Shown here piece after piece: positions 52,316 through 62,980 of a DNA stretch of 64,000 bases. Within the stretch, counting starts at the first letter, position 1. Each line of letters starts with the position of its first letter. The notes beneath the pieces were generated by a model. It searched no databases and was not told the DNA's origin. It saw nothing but the letters and a program-made list of their open reading frames with translations. This stretch comes from Brachypodius melanocephalos (lineage: Eukaryota > Chordata > Aves > Passeriformes > Pycnonotidae). The position numbers and the translations under genes are program-made. The stretch is taken from contig VZSR01000170.1 of assembly GCA_013398615.1 (NCBI GenBank), positions 1,298,969-1,362,968 of the forward strand. Reading direction: 5' to 3'.

Positions 52316-53111
52316 GCTAATCAAAGCTCAAAAAAACCAACCCAGCTTCTTTCTCTCTCTCTTGGTGGCACCATGTGCGTTTAATTTCAAAGCAAACCAG
52401 TGGGTCAATGCCCAGGGTCAGTTACGCCGGCAAAAAATTGAAACCGGCGCACTGTGATCATAAGCTATTTCACTGGTAGAGGTGAATGGCATTTGAATGG
52501 CTTGTTTTTGGCTCTGCTGAGCTCTGTGTCTGCACCCCTGAACACACAGTGCTCCTGGGTGAACAGGCTGCTGTGCGGAACAGTCACAAGACCACAGTTC
52601 AAGTTCACTCACTCCTAGAAGCTACATGGAGTTCCAGTCCTTGCAGACTTGTCAGTCAAATCCCATTAGTGAATGAAGTCCTACTACGGGATGCAAATTG
52701 TGCAGGCACTTACAGTCACTTATATTTGATGTCTGTAAGCAGCTGATATTATAGTAGATGTATTGTGAGAAGAGGGAGCGTAGTCAGTTTTGAAGTACAG
52801 ATCAACTTTAAGCCCAGTCAAAATCAGAAGATGACTTCTGTAGGCTAGAAAACCATAGCGTGCTTTTTCAATTGTAAAAGAAAAGGTGAAATATCAGCTG
52901 ATTCAGCACATGGCATTTGAGGAAATGTGTAGGAATGGAATCTCAGTGAAGCTGTCAGATAACATTGATCTGTTAACAGCTGTTAGAGGATGAATCTATA
53001 AATCAGTGGGAAAACATGATAGGAATCTGGTGCAGGGGCCATATTTGAGCTTATCACAGCACATACCAAGAGATTTGCACTGTGAGCTGGAATGTCAGAA
53101 ATCACGACAAA

Positions 53112-53119
53112 TGTAAATA
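53112..53119 (+). promoter_or_regulatory. Pumilio-type element TGTAAATA
   Basis: An exact UGUAHAUA match within the 3' UTR. Occupancy is unknown. Confidence 0.3.
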
Positions 53120-54576
53120 CCCTACACCTTCTATCATGATTTAGCTCCTGTCTTTCTTTGTATCCTTAGGCAGTGTTTCTTTCTTACCCTGTCCCGCGCA
53201 CACATATTTGCTCATCCTGCGCTTTTCCCTTTGCCAGTTCCCCTCTCAGCCTCTCTGCCCCTGACCAGCTATCACAGCCCACCTGCAGTGGTCCTTGGGC
53301 TGCACGGGTAGTTGGGCACAGCACACCATGGCAAAGACTGGATTGCTGTGGCAGCGGCTGGAAGCTGCTCCCTGTTGCCCTCTTGTTGCCCAAAACCCCT
53401 GTAGAGTTCTGCTGCCTGCACACAACCATTGTCCCTGCCCTGCTGCTGTGACAAGAAGGGTTCCATCCCACTGGGCAGGTCCCCAGGGGCAGGGATGTTC
53501 CAAGGACCGTCCTGTGCATTGCAGCACTGGGATGCAGCTCACAGCCCTGCAGAGAAGCAGCACTATAGGCATGAGGAAAGGCTGTGCTGGACGTGTTTCA
53601 GATGGTTCTCAGTAACCAATCCTGGCTGTTTATTAAAGCCATCAATTACATGTTTATAAACAATTTCAACAGGGAGACTTACGACCAGCCTGGGAGTAGG
53701 TGGCTTGGGAGAGAAGTCTTTTATTGTTATGGAGCCAATACATTAATAAAACCCCAAACATCCCCAACTATTTTTTAAACTCAGTTTCCCAGTTCATAAT
53801 TGTATCTGCTGGTGCAATTGATGCTGGGAAGCTATTAACAGATGTGATCCGTCAGAGCTTAGAAGGAGCCATTCATATTTAGCTCCAGGCTAAAAGGGGA
53901 GTGTTTGAGTAGCCAATTTGCCTTCCTGGGTTTGACAAACCTTCATCACTCACTTAGCCTTGTCTTGGGCCAGCAGTGTGTCTTGGCTGAAACCACATGC
54001 CCAAGAAAGGCATCCCATTTGATTTGGCAGAGCTGATGAATCAGAGACTCAACTGTGTCCTTGGGGAGTTTGTGCAAATGATTTATCGTTTCCACCATTA
54101 AGTGTTTGTGCCACTTACGTTCGTGTGTCACTTTTCAGTTTTTAGTGTTTTTTCACGCTTTTCTGTTTTATCCTAAGGAGTCTGTTTTTGGTACCTGTGA
54201 GAGTAGCAATACATCCATATCCCAGCTATCTTGGGTTTTGGTTCTGTTTTGATAAGGTAGACTGGTCTCTCTGAGCATGGCACTGTTACACTGGACACCA
54301 GCTTTCACCTGTCAACCTCCTTCTCAACATGTGGCAGTCTGGGGAAAAGTCCCATCAACAGTGGTGGGATGAGTTTACTAGCATCCCTCTACTCTTCCAG
54401 TTACAGAGTCAAAGCTTGCTTTTGTGTACATGGCACATCAGTTGATTTTTGCGTAGCTGTTGGAAACCCACTGCTTACCCGAGAGTACAAGAAAATGCAC
54501 AAAATACCGTGAATGTTCTTTTTAAAGCATTGGAGCATGTATCTAAATCACCATTTCTTGTAATGGCTCTGTGAGG

Positions 54577-54584
54577 GTCTTCCA
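54577..54584 (+). promoter_or_regulatory. miR-7 8-mer seed match 2
   Basis: A second GTCTTCCA 8-mer in the 3' UTR, with AT-rich sequence after it, a context that usually favours access. Confidence 0.35.
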
Positions 54585-55284
54585 TATTCATTCCTGTTGG
54601 CCTTCAGCACATCAGTAACACTCAGCCTGCCTGAAGAGTGTGTGTTTCTCCACACAGTTTTACTTCCCACAAAGTGGAAATTGCCAGTGAAGAGTTTTAT
54701 CTGTCAGTTATACCCAGGTGAAGGAAAGATGTGTTTGCAGGAAGGTCAGTGGGCTTCCACGTGGGCTTTGCTGGGGAGTACAATGGTTCCACACATCCAC
54801 ATGGCAGGTGATGTTACTCTCTCCTTGGAGAATGGCCCCAAATGGTGCGTGCATTAAGATGCTGGCTGGCTGCTGACTTCCCATCACTGCTTCCCCTGTC
54901 CCTCAGTGGGATGGCTGGTCAGCTCACCCACGCCTGTCCTGCCGTGGCTTGTGCGCCTGGACAGCAGTGTTTATAGTCTCACAACATATGTGCCTTATTT
55001 TGCGTTGACCCTGTAAAAGAGAGGGACCAGGATGTGTTGCCAAATTTTCCTGATGAGGTTGTACTTGCCATTGAGCTAATAGCACATACCACTGTTAATA
55101 GTGTCTGAAATGTCTTGTAAACCTCTGATATTCATGTGTTACTGTCTTTGGATTGGTGGAATGTCTCCTATGAAACAGTTACTGTTGTCAATTCTGCAGA
55201 TGTGTAAGATAAAAAAGTGTTACTTTTTCTTTTCAACTTTTTAATTTTTTTATAAAGCTTGTAATCCTTTTTTTTAAAAAAAAG

Positions 55285-55292
55285 TGTAAATA
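55285..55292 (+). promoter_or_regulatory. Pumilio-type element TGTAAATA
   Basis: An exact UGUAHAUA match about 210 bp before the poly(A) signal. Confidence 0.35.
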
Positions 55293-55416
55293 CATTTATG
55301 TACGGTAGGAATAGTGTTCAGCTGTAACAGACCTTAGTGGTCTTCATTTGATAAACCTGCAGTTATGATCTGATGTTTCTAAAGCCTTAGGTTGATCTGA
55401 AGGGTCTGTAGCACTG

Positions 55417-55424
55417 TGTACATA
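55417..55424 (+). promoter_or_regulatory. Pumilio-type element TGTACATA
   Basis: An exact UGUAHAUA-class match about 75 bp before the poly(A) signal and 125 bp after the previous element. Confidence 0.35.
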
Positions 55425-55497
55425 TGAACTGTACTTCTGCTTTCAGAACCACTTAGCTTTTTTGTAACAAAGAAAAAAAAGTGTTTCTTACAATGTC

Positions 55498-55503
55498 AAT
55501 AAA
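55498..55503 (+). promoter_or_regulatory. GLI3: GLI3 distal poly(A) signal AATAAA
   Basis: A canonical hexamer in the context GTCAATAAAAACAAAAGCC, preceded by a very AT-rich stretch with TGTA words and followed by a T-rich GTTCTTTGC region within 35 bp, as expected downstream of a cleavage site. It is the last good signal before composition changes to the more GC-rich intergenic DNA. Confidence 0.75.
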
Positions 55504-55866
55504 AACAAAAGCCTTTGTACTTAAGTTCTTTGCTTTCAGCTTCTAAAGTATCTCCTTGGGGGAGAGAGTTATTTTTTCATACATCTGAAAAGCCTGGTTG
55601 CAATCAGTGTTTGTATCGCTTCCACTCAGAGCTGCTTTCTTCTTTCTGCTTCCCAGCCTGTTGCTTCACTCCATTCACAGTTTAAATACAGATGGGAAAA
55701 CAAAACAGGGTGTTTACCTTCTCGCTAAAGAAAAATGGCTGACGGGTGTTGGGTGGAAAAATAAATGAAAATGCAGTGTCACACAGATGAAGTGTTTAAA
55801 GGGAGGAGAAAAACTGACATGGTTAACTCTGCTGCAGGAGCAGTCAGTTCAGAGGCCAAAGCCAAG

Positions 55867-55897
55867 CTGTGCTAAACTCTGTGCTAAACTCTGTGCT
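55867..55897 (+). repeat. short tandem duplication (12-bp unit)
   Basis: CTGTGCTAAACT occurs twice in tandem, followed by a partial third CTGTGCT. Confidence 0.9.
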
Positions 55898-57550
55898 GTT
55901 CTATGGGGGCTGTGTTTCCATCCCTTGCTTGCCAAGGGTGTCCTACTAAGGCTTGCTCACCCATGAAGAGGCATGGGAAGGAGGAAGAGAAGTTCCCCTG
56001 GCTGGGTTAATCTGTAGATGTCCACTCAGGTGGGTTACAGTGTGATCTGCAAAGAACTAGACAAAGTTATCTACAGAGCTGGACATAGTTAATGAGTGCT
56101 CCTGTTAAATAGAGTTGTTATGGATGATGTCAAGTTAGTGGTGGCAAACAGTATAGAAAATGTTGTAGCAATGCTTGGTCTTAAGGTGTCTGAGCTGTCC
56201 TCATTTCAAAGCCTTTTGTTTCCATTGCTGGTACCTTGGCAAGATCCAGAGCACTCTGTTGATCTGTCCATGCTCAGCTTCTGCCTTAAGCCTTCCTCAG
56301 CCAAAATAGGTGAGCCATTTCCCAGGTGGTGGGAGGTAACTTTGCATTGTTATTTGCTCATGTTAACTTATTTTTATTGCATGTGTGTGTCCTGTTCTGT
56401 TGTGTTTTGTCGCTCACCATTATTAAGTTTTTGTCATTTGGCACAGGCCTTAAGGTTTAGGAGGGACAAAGGGTAGAATGGAGAGCTAAAGCCTAAAGCA
56501 TGCCCAGGCTGAGAAGCCAGTGAGGCAGGAGAGCCCTGGGAATGGCCTGGTAGGGGTGAAGGAGGCCCTGCAGTTTGAAAGGGAGGTTGATGGTTTCCGT
56601 GGTGCCTTAACTTACATGCTGCAATCCAAAATTCTCCGTGAGTTTGGCAGTACTTCAGGATCAGCTTTCTTTGCGGGGTGGGTATGTGTGACAGTGTCCT
56701 CCCCACAGCTTTGACCAACAGGAGGTAGCAGCAGGGATGGAACAAACCTCAGACAATGACACGATGGACCAGCAGAGAAATGAGCAGGCCTGTGGAGACT
56801 GGGGAGTCAGGAACAGGATCCATGCTGACCACAGGTCGTAGCTGTCAGGGGCTTAGAACTGATGGAGGCATTTCTGAGCCTTACCAGCTGCCTGCAGGTA
56901 GTGGGAGGTGAGGAATTCCCACTTCTTACATGCTAATGCAGTAAGGTCTTGCACACATGCACGTGTGCAGAGCATCATGCTACACAAGTGTCGTCAGCAT
57001 TGCACACCTGCTGCCATAAGGGAACTCACACACCTGGGCTGACAGCTCTTCTCTCTGTTCTGTGCACCAAACTTGCACCACTGCCTCTACCTGTAACCAA
57101 CCCCTGCATGCTCATCTCCCAGCTGTATCTCCTCCACCAGCTGGACCTACTTCAGGATGAATGTCAAGAGGGCAGGAGATAGCAAGGGCTCTGTCCTGTT
57201 CAGCACGTTGGTGGTTTGCTGTGTTGAGGCTGCAGATGAAGGTGCTGCCGGGCAGTGCGAGGTCAGGCACCAATTTTACAGCATTTCCAGAGCTGAGATC
57301 TGCTAGGTGAAGGCCTTGGGCTCCAGGTCATATTCCTGGTCCTCCAGCCTGACCTGGGACTGGGCTGATGAAAAGCTACATGTTCAAAGCTGCAGCTGGA
57401 GACAGGACGACCTGTGTTGCCATGTGGTAAAGCTCAATATAATGACAAATTCTCAGGAAAACAAAAAGTAGCAGGGCAGTCATGGTTTATACCATGCAAA
57501 ATCAGCAGATGCTGTTGACCTTTAGTCTGGGCTTTAGTGCCAAGGCTGTA

Positions 57551-57571
57551 AATGAATTAATTTAATTCATT
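57551..57571. repeat. 21-bp inverted repeat around a single T
   Basis: AATGAATTAA, T, TTAATTCATT: a perfect 10-bp stem sequence with one central base. AT-rich. Confidence 0.95.
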
Positions 57572-59186
57572 AAATAGGTTTCTTACTTCAGAAGGGCATG
57601 AGAGAACTGCGGTTTGCAAAGCCTGAAAAAAATACAACAGAGATACACAGCATCAATCAGCAAGGAAGGAGAAAACTCCCCCCAGCCCTCTAAACAGGTG
57701 GCATGACATTACTGCACTCAAACCCAAAGATGGGCAACACAAAAATCACCAGTAATGTTAAGACCTGGCCTGCCATGGTTGGGGATGAAGCAGGGGCAGA
57801 GCAGACAGTTTGGGCCCACAGTGCTGATGGAGTTACTGGGCTGGCTGGGTGTAAGCCATGGCACTGTAGGGCAGCCCAGTGTAATTCTTTTCCTTTCCCA
57901 GCTTTTGTGGGCTTGACTGTGTAATCTTCAAGCTGCTTTTTCAAAGAGAGGGTAATGGGAAGGAGACGACTTGTTCTCTTCAGGCTGAAACACAAGCTAT
58001 TTGTGTTAGGAACACGTCTTTGTTAGATGATTAGTGCAATGGGAGCCCCTAGGCACCACTTCCCAGTACAAACAACTAGTATTAATAACTCATGTTAAAA
58101 TTGCCTGCTATTTAATAACCTGGGCCTCTTTCCACCCCGAGAAACACAAAACTGTTTTGTGTTCCCACCATCTCTGCCCGTCTTCCCTCACTGGCTTTGG
58201 ACTCTCCCTGCTCATTTCCCAGGAAAAAAAAAAAAAGCAGGTTTGGGCAAGGAAGAAGGAAGAACCGACGGTGTTTAGTAAGAATCCCCGCAATGTCTCT
58301 GTACCTCCCTGCCTGCCACCCGCCCATCACGGGGTGCTGCTCCTGCATCTGATGATCAGGCTGCTCATTGCTGCCATGCCTTGCAATCTCAGTCCCCCGT
58401 TTTCCCCCGCGTTCTGGGGACGGAGTGACCTATTTCATCCCTTGCCAAGGAAGCAGCCGCCCGCCCTCTGAGCTGCCCCAGCTGGCTGAGACGTGATAGA
58501 CCAACAGTGTTACTCATGGGTGGGAGGCCCATGTGAGTCATGCTTCCCTTCGCCCCACACGCAGGGCTGCGCCAGGGGAGCGGGGAGCAGGGAGCGGGGC
58601 TGCATCCGTGCACGGCCACGCGCGGCAGCGGCACAGTTGGGCCCAGGCGGGAGCAAGAAGCAGTGGGTAGTGATGAACCATAAACAGGAGCGTTTCCCAT
58701 CGGCTGGCTGAGCTGCTCCAGCCTTTGCCAGCAGCACTAGGATGGCTGTCAGGTCTGCAAGGCGGTCTCTAAGCCACCCTGCTCTGCAGAAAAACATTAC
58801 TAATGTTCCCACGACCGGAGCAAGAGAAAAGAGACAAATAACTTGGAGAGCAGCATGAAACAGTGGCAAAAATCTGGAAGACAGAGGAGGAGAGAGGAAA
58901 AAAACAAGAGGGTGGAAAGCTCTATAATGACTGAAAGAGCCCCAGATGGATACAAACCGAGAAAAGGCCAGGGACAGAAATAGTAGCGCTAATTAGCTGA
59001 GCTGAACGACCCCACTCCTGCTGTACCTGAGCATCCTCCGCTGTCCTCGGAGCCCCGATGCTGCCAGCCCTGGGAGAGGAGGAGTGGGAGCAGAGAGCTG
59101 CTCAGACCTGGATGAACAGAAGCAATTAAGTTCCTATAGCAACACTTAGTGAAAAATCCCAAAGCAGAGGCACCTATAGAGCTGGA

Positions 59187-59194
59187 TATAAAAG
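59187..59194 (+). promoter_or_regulatory. TATA-box-like element TATAAAAG upstream of a short ORF
   Basis: TATAAAAG in the context GGATATAAAAGGG is a near-ideal TATA box. A 45-codon frame (59233-59370) starts 39 bp after it with MKNLCFPILSLVPAAPLLL, which looks like a signal peptide. No splice structure or family is recognised. It may be a chance match. Confidence 0.25.
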
Positions 59195-61500
59195 GGATTG
59201 TGGCTCCAGGCAGCATCCCTTGAGGGAGAACCATGAAAAATTTGTGCTTCCCCATCCTGAGCCTGGTTCCTGCTGCACCTTTGCTGCTTGAAGACTTTCT
59301 GTTTCCATTATATGAGCAGCTAGCCCTCCCTAAGACACAGGAAAAGTTCACTTTGCCTATTTTGCCTTGAGGCAGTTTTGTTTTGAAGTCCTACAGCACA
59401 TCCCACAGTGCCAAGGAATTGTGGCAGTATTTTTACTGGCAATTTTTTTTTATCTGGAAGGCTTGTGCTGGGAAAGGGCAGGTATATCTCATCCCTGTTG
59501 CTGACCACTTCAGCCTCCTGTCAACTGCTTTCAGTAAACTTCTTCAACTTTATCTATGGGATCCCGTGGCATGACATTGCTTAAATATGGCTTTTTGGAT
59601 GGAGCTTCCAAGAAGAAAAAATCTTCAGCATCATCCTGCTTCATAAACTGAACTCAATGTCTCATCAGAAGTTTACAGATGTAACAGAGAGTTAAAAATC
59701 TCCAAATCATACCTTTTGTGAAAGCAGTCATCAGGCACTGAACCCTCAGAGTTGTGTGGTCCAGTGGCAAAGGCCCCAGTGCCCATGGTGAGGCTGGGGG
59801 CTGGTGCAGCAGAAGCCAAGGGCTGCAGGGCTGCCATAAGTGGCAAAGTGTGCTGCAGAATGTGTGGGCACTGGGCTTTGTTCCCTTCCAGCAACAGTAA
59901 ATCAAGGTGCCCTTTACAGCCCTCCAGCGAGGAGCAGCGTGGTTTGGCCCCCAGGGCTGCTGTCTCCACATCACCTTTGGAGTAGGCAAGGTCCTGCTGC
60001 AGATCCAGCTGACAAGAACTCTCCTTTGGACACCATTAGTAGGACACACCACACAATGCTTGTTTTTTTGCTGTAGGGAATGAAAGGAATTCATGTCACT
60101 TTGATGTTTGCGGTGCAGTGTCCCAGTCCAGGCCCACCATGTGTCCTCTCTGCAGGCTGGCAGAGCGGGAGCGAGCCCAGTGGCACAGCTCCTACACCTG
60201 CCCTGTGTGCAGTCCTTCCCTTGCCTTGGATGCCTCTCCTTTTCCTCTTCTTTTCAAGGCTGGGCTGTAGCATAGGGGAGAACCAAGAATACTGCATGCT
60301 ATTTTCTTCTCTCCTTGGCTGGTCTCTTGGAGATTGCTGCTGTTTGCTCCCAATTACAGAAAATGCTTGGAGCTGTGCAGAGGCTTAGCCACACAATTAG
60401 GGAGGCAGCAATGCCTTTCTTAGCTCTGTGGAGTGCAGTCTTGAACCACTGTAGCACTTCTTGCTTAACCTTGTACCCTGAGACATCTTAGGTTTCAATC
60501 TTAGATTTCAATTGCTCTTCACCTGAGCTCTGCTTGGCATGGGCAGCCGGAAAGTGCCGGGCTCCAGTTTAGCTGGAGCATTAGCAGAGAAAGGGAAAGC
60601 TGGAGCAAAATGTAGTAGGGAATCCTCTTGCCCCCGTCTCTGCTGATGCTAAATCCAGGGCCTGGCTTTCCTATTTGAAACAGGATTTGGGGGCTGGGGT
60701 CGCTTGCTGCAGGGTCAGCTCTGCCTTTAGCAGCTTCCATAGTTTCAGAGGCTTGTGTGCCAGGCTTTGCTTAGAAGCTCTGGTGCAAAGAGCGCCATTC
60801 TGCAGAAAGCACAGGAAAATACAGAATCCCCTTGGACTTTTTATTGTGGAGGAGGAGCTGGTCAAACCCAAAATCAACAGTCCTGAAGCAAATAGTGCAG
60901 GCTTTGATCTACCCAGTTAAATATGAGCCCTGGTGAACTGGATCCTTCTCTCTTTGTGCATGTTCTCAAAGTATTTTCCTTCAAGTGAACAGACTGCAGA
61001 CTGGCAGGCTTTCTCTTCTCCTGTCCTACACCAGATCATGAGTTTTATGACAACATTGTCCTGACTTAAGTCATCCAATGCTTGGCTGGCATTGTGCTAA
61101 ACATAAAAATGGAGAGCCTAAACCCCCCAGTGCTGTTCCCAGTGTGCTCTAGATAGTGGCATTGCTTAGATTTGCTGGTGCCACTGTGTTTGCTGAGCAT
61201 AAGTGTTTGGTCAGTCTTTGAGTTGATAAGTGCTGGTCCACTGCAATGAAAACATCGGATTTAGAGGAAGAAAAACAAAGGGAGCAGACAGAATTTAGTA
61301 ATTTTAGAGACACCACTGAGCAAAAATGGAGCCAGCCCAGTTTCAAACTGGGGGTGTCCTTGAAAGCTGGAGCCACATAGGACCATCTCAGGGATGGCTC
61401 CAGGGCCAGCTCTTCCTCCTCTGCCCAGGGACCATTTCATGGTTTTTTTGCAATACAGGAGGGCTCCAAAAAAGCATGTCTGAAGCCCTCAGGAGTTGAG

Positions 61501-61540
61501 AACCACCACTGCTTCACCACCACTGCTTCACCACCACTGG
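61501..61540 (+). repeat. tandem repeat, 14-bp unit
   Basis: CACCACTGCTTCAC is repeated almost three times in a row. Confidence 0.9.
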
Positions 61541-61610
61541 TACAAGGAAAACTTGACCTTGGTGCCTGGCTTTCTGGTCTTTCCCCAGGTAGCACAGCTG
61601 GGTCAGGGAG

Positions 61611-61645
61611 CTGACCTGACCACCCTGACCACCCTGACCCTGGGT
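61611..61645 (+). repeat. tandem repeat, 9-bp unit CTGACCACC
   Basis: Two full units and partial flanking units. Two GACCACCCT words (61618-61626 and 61627-61635) sit in tandem, each one base from the GLI consensus GACCACCCA. Confidence 0.9.
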
Positions 61646-62960
61646 CTGGAAAACCCCAACTCCAGCCTAGGTCAGGGGAGGAATAAAAGAAAAACCTTCC
61701 TGAAAGGCAAACAAATGGCAAAAGTGAAACAATGAGCCAGTTGCTTACCAGGAAAATCCCCCAGCTGCTCTGTGGGTGGTGTGGGAGCACAGCCCCATGA
61801 CTGCTGGGAAGTTGGGGCCCTTCTGGGCAGCTGTGGGAGCCAGGGGCATGGCAGTGACAGTGTTCAAGGAGCACATGTCCTGCACAGCCTGGCCTGCCCG
61901 ACCAGCTGCCATCCCTACGAGTTAACGTCAGCCAAGTGCAGGACCCCTGTGTGGGAAGCAGCCACAGGGTTTGAGAGCAGGAGGGAACGGGTTTGTCTCG
62001 CCCCGTCCTTCCATCCAGGAGTGGGGCTGGGTGCCTGGTTTGCACTGCAGTACGGCTCACTGTGCTGTCACACCTTGCTCAGTCTCACGTGCCTCCTTGG
62101 CTCCACCACACTTCTGCTTTCTAGCTTCCAATAATCCTCTTCCAGTATTTGGTGGTCACCTCCGAGGATTCAGCAGCAACCCTGTCTGCCCTGGGTGTGC
62201 GTTATTCCCCTGGGCCACAGCTCACATGGTTGGAAGCAGCGGGGCAAGAACCATCTTTGTGCCCGAGGTCCCAAAGCTGTAGCAGCAGTCCAGTGCTGCC
62301 ACGCTGTGGGAATCACAGCTCATGATGCTGACCTGCTCGGCAGCCAGCCTGCAGTGCCAGCCTGGCTGCAGAGACATCCCACTGTGGGCATGCCGCTCCC
62401 ATCCATGGGCTCTGCTGGGATCACTGTCCTGCTGTGAAGGGAGATCCTTAATTGACTGATGGGAGCTGTAATTCAGGGTAGCGAGGAGCTTCTTGCCCCC
62501 ACCCTGGACTGGCTTCTGGTCTGCAGCCGAGACACAGAGAGCCATCACCTGTCGAGGCTTCAGCTGCATGTTCCTAGGACTGAGACCTCTCCAGCCTCCA
62601 CCACTGCTTTCCTGCCTTCGTTTTCAGATTGCCAAACACCAGGCAGAGAAAATCCCACTGGAGCATGGAAAAACATGGTGCAGAATTCGATCTGGGGAAC
62701 ACGTGTGTGATTTTGCCCTGTCATCACCCTTCCTCCCTGGAAGCATCCAAACAAGTGCATGAGGCATCCCAATCAAACCCCCTGCTGCCTTTCAGTAGCA
62801 GGAACAGCAGTGACTGTGCCGCCAAGATGAATTTGGCAGCCACGTAGCAGATTTTTGCATATGCTGTAAACAGTATTTGGATGGCAAGTAAGGACAAACA
62901 CAGCTTTGCCCTTGAAAGCAAACTACCTAAGCTGGCTGCTGGCACAGGTAATTAATAGCA

Positions 62961-62980
62961 GCTGCTTTATATAAAGCAGC
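62961..62980. repeat. 20-bp perfect palindrome with TATATA core
   Basis: GCTGCTTTATATAAAGCAGC is fully self-complementary. The TTTATATAAA centre is TATA-like on both strands. Confidence 0.97.

Larger units (their letters stand above)
50892..55523 (+). other. GLI3: GLI3 3' UTR
   Basis: About 4.6 kb between the TAG and the last well-formed poly(A) signal. It is AT-rich and contains two exact miR-7 8-mer sites (51062-51069, 54577-54584), three Pumilio-type elements (53112-53119, 55285-55292, 55417-55424) and a minus-strand tRNA-Ile-headed SINE-like insertion (52181-52315). Earlier AATAAA hexamers at 52056-52061 and 53745-53750 could produce shorter UTRs. A GC-richer patch at 53200-53580 gives long but meaningless open frames. 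The extent is inferred from the signal and from the length of the human UTR (a few kb). Confidence 0.75.

Noticed and set aside
53184..53615. several 100-codon frames in the 3' UTR on both strands
   Set aside because: All arise in one GC-richer patch of the UTR, with no domain.
58560..58660. CpG-island promoter of a downstream gene
   Set aside because: CpGs are clustered only over about 80 bp (around 58590-58635), too short for an island, and no first exon or known neighbour gene is recognised.
61437..62060. 207-codon open frame on the minus strand
   Set aside because: No recognisable domain, W/G/S/P-rich composition typical of non-coding GC-rich bird DNA, overlaps two tandem repeats, and other open frames of similar quality lie opposite it.
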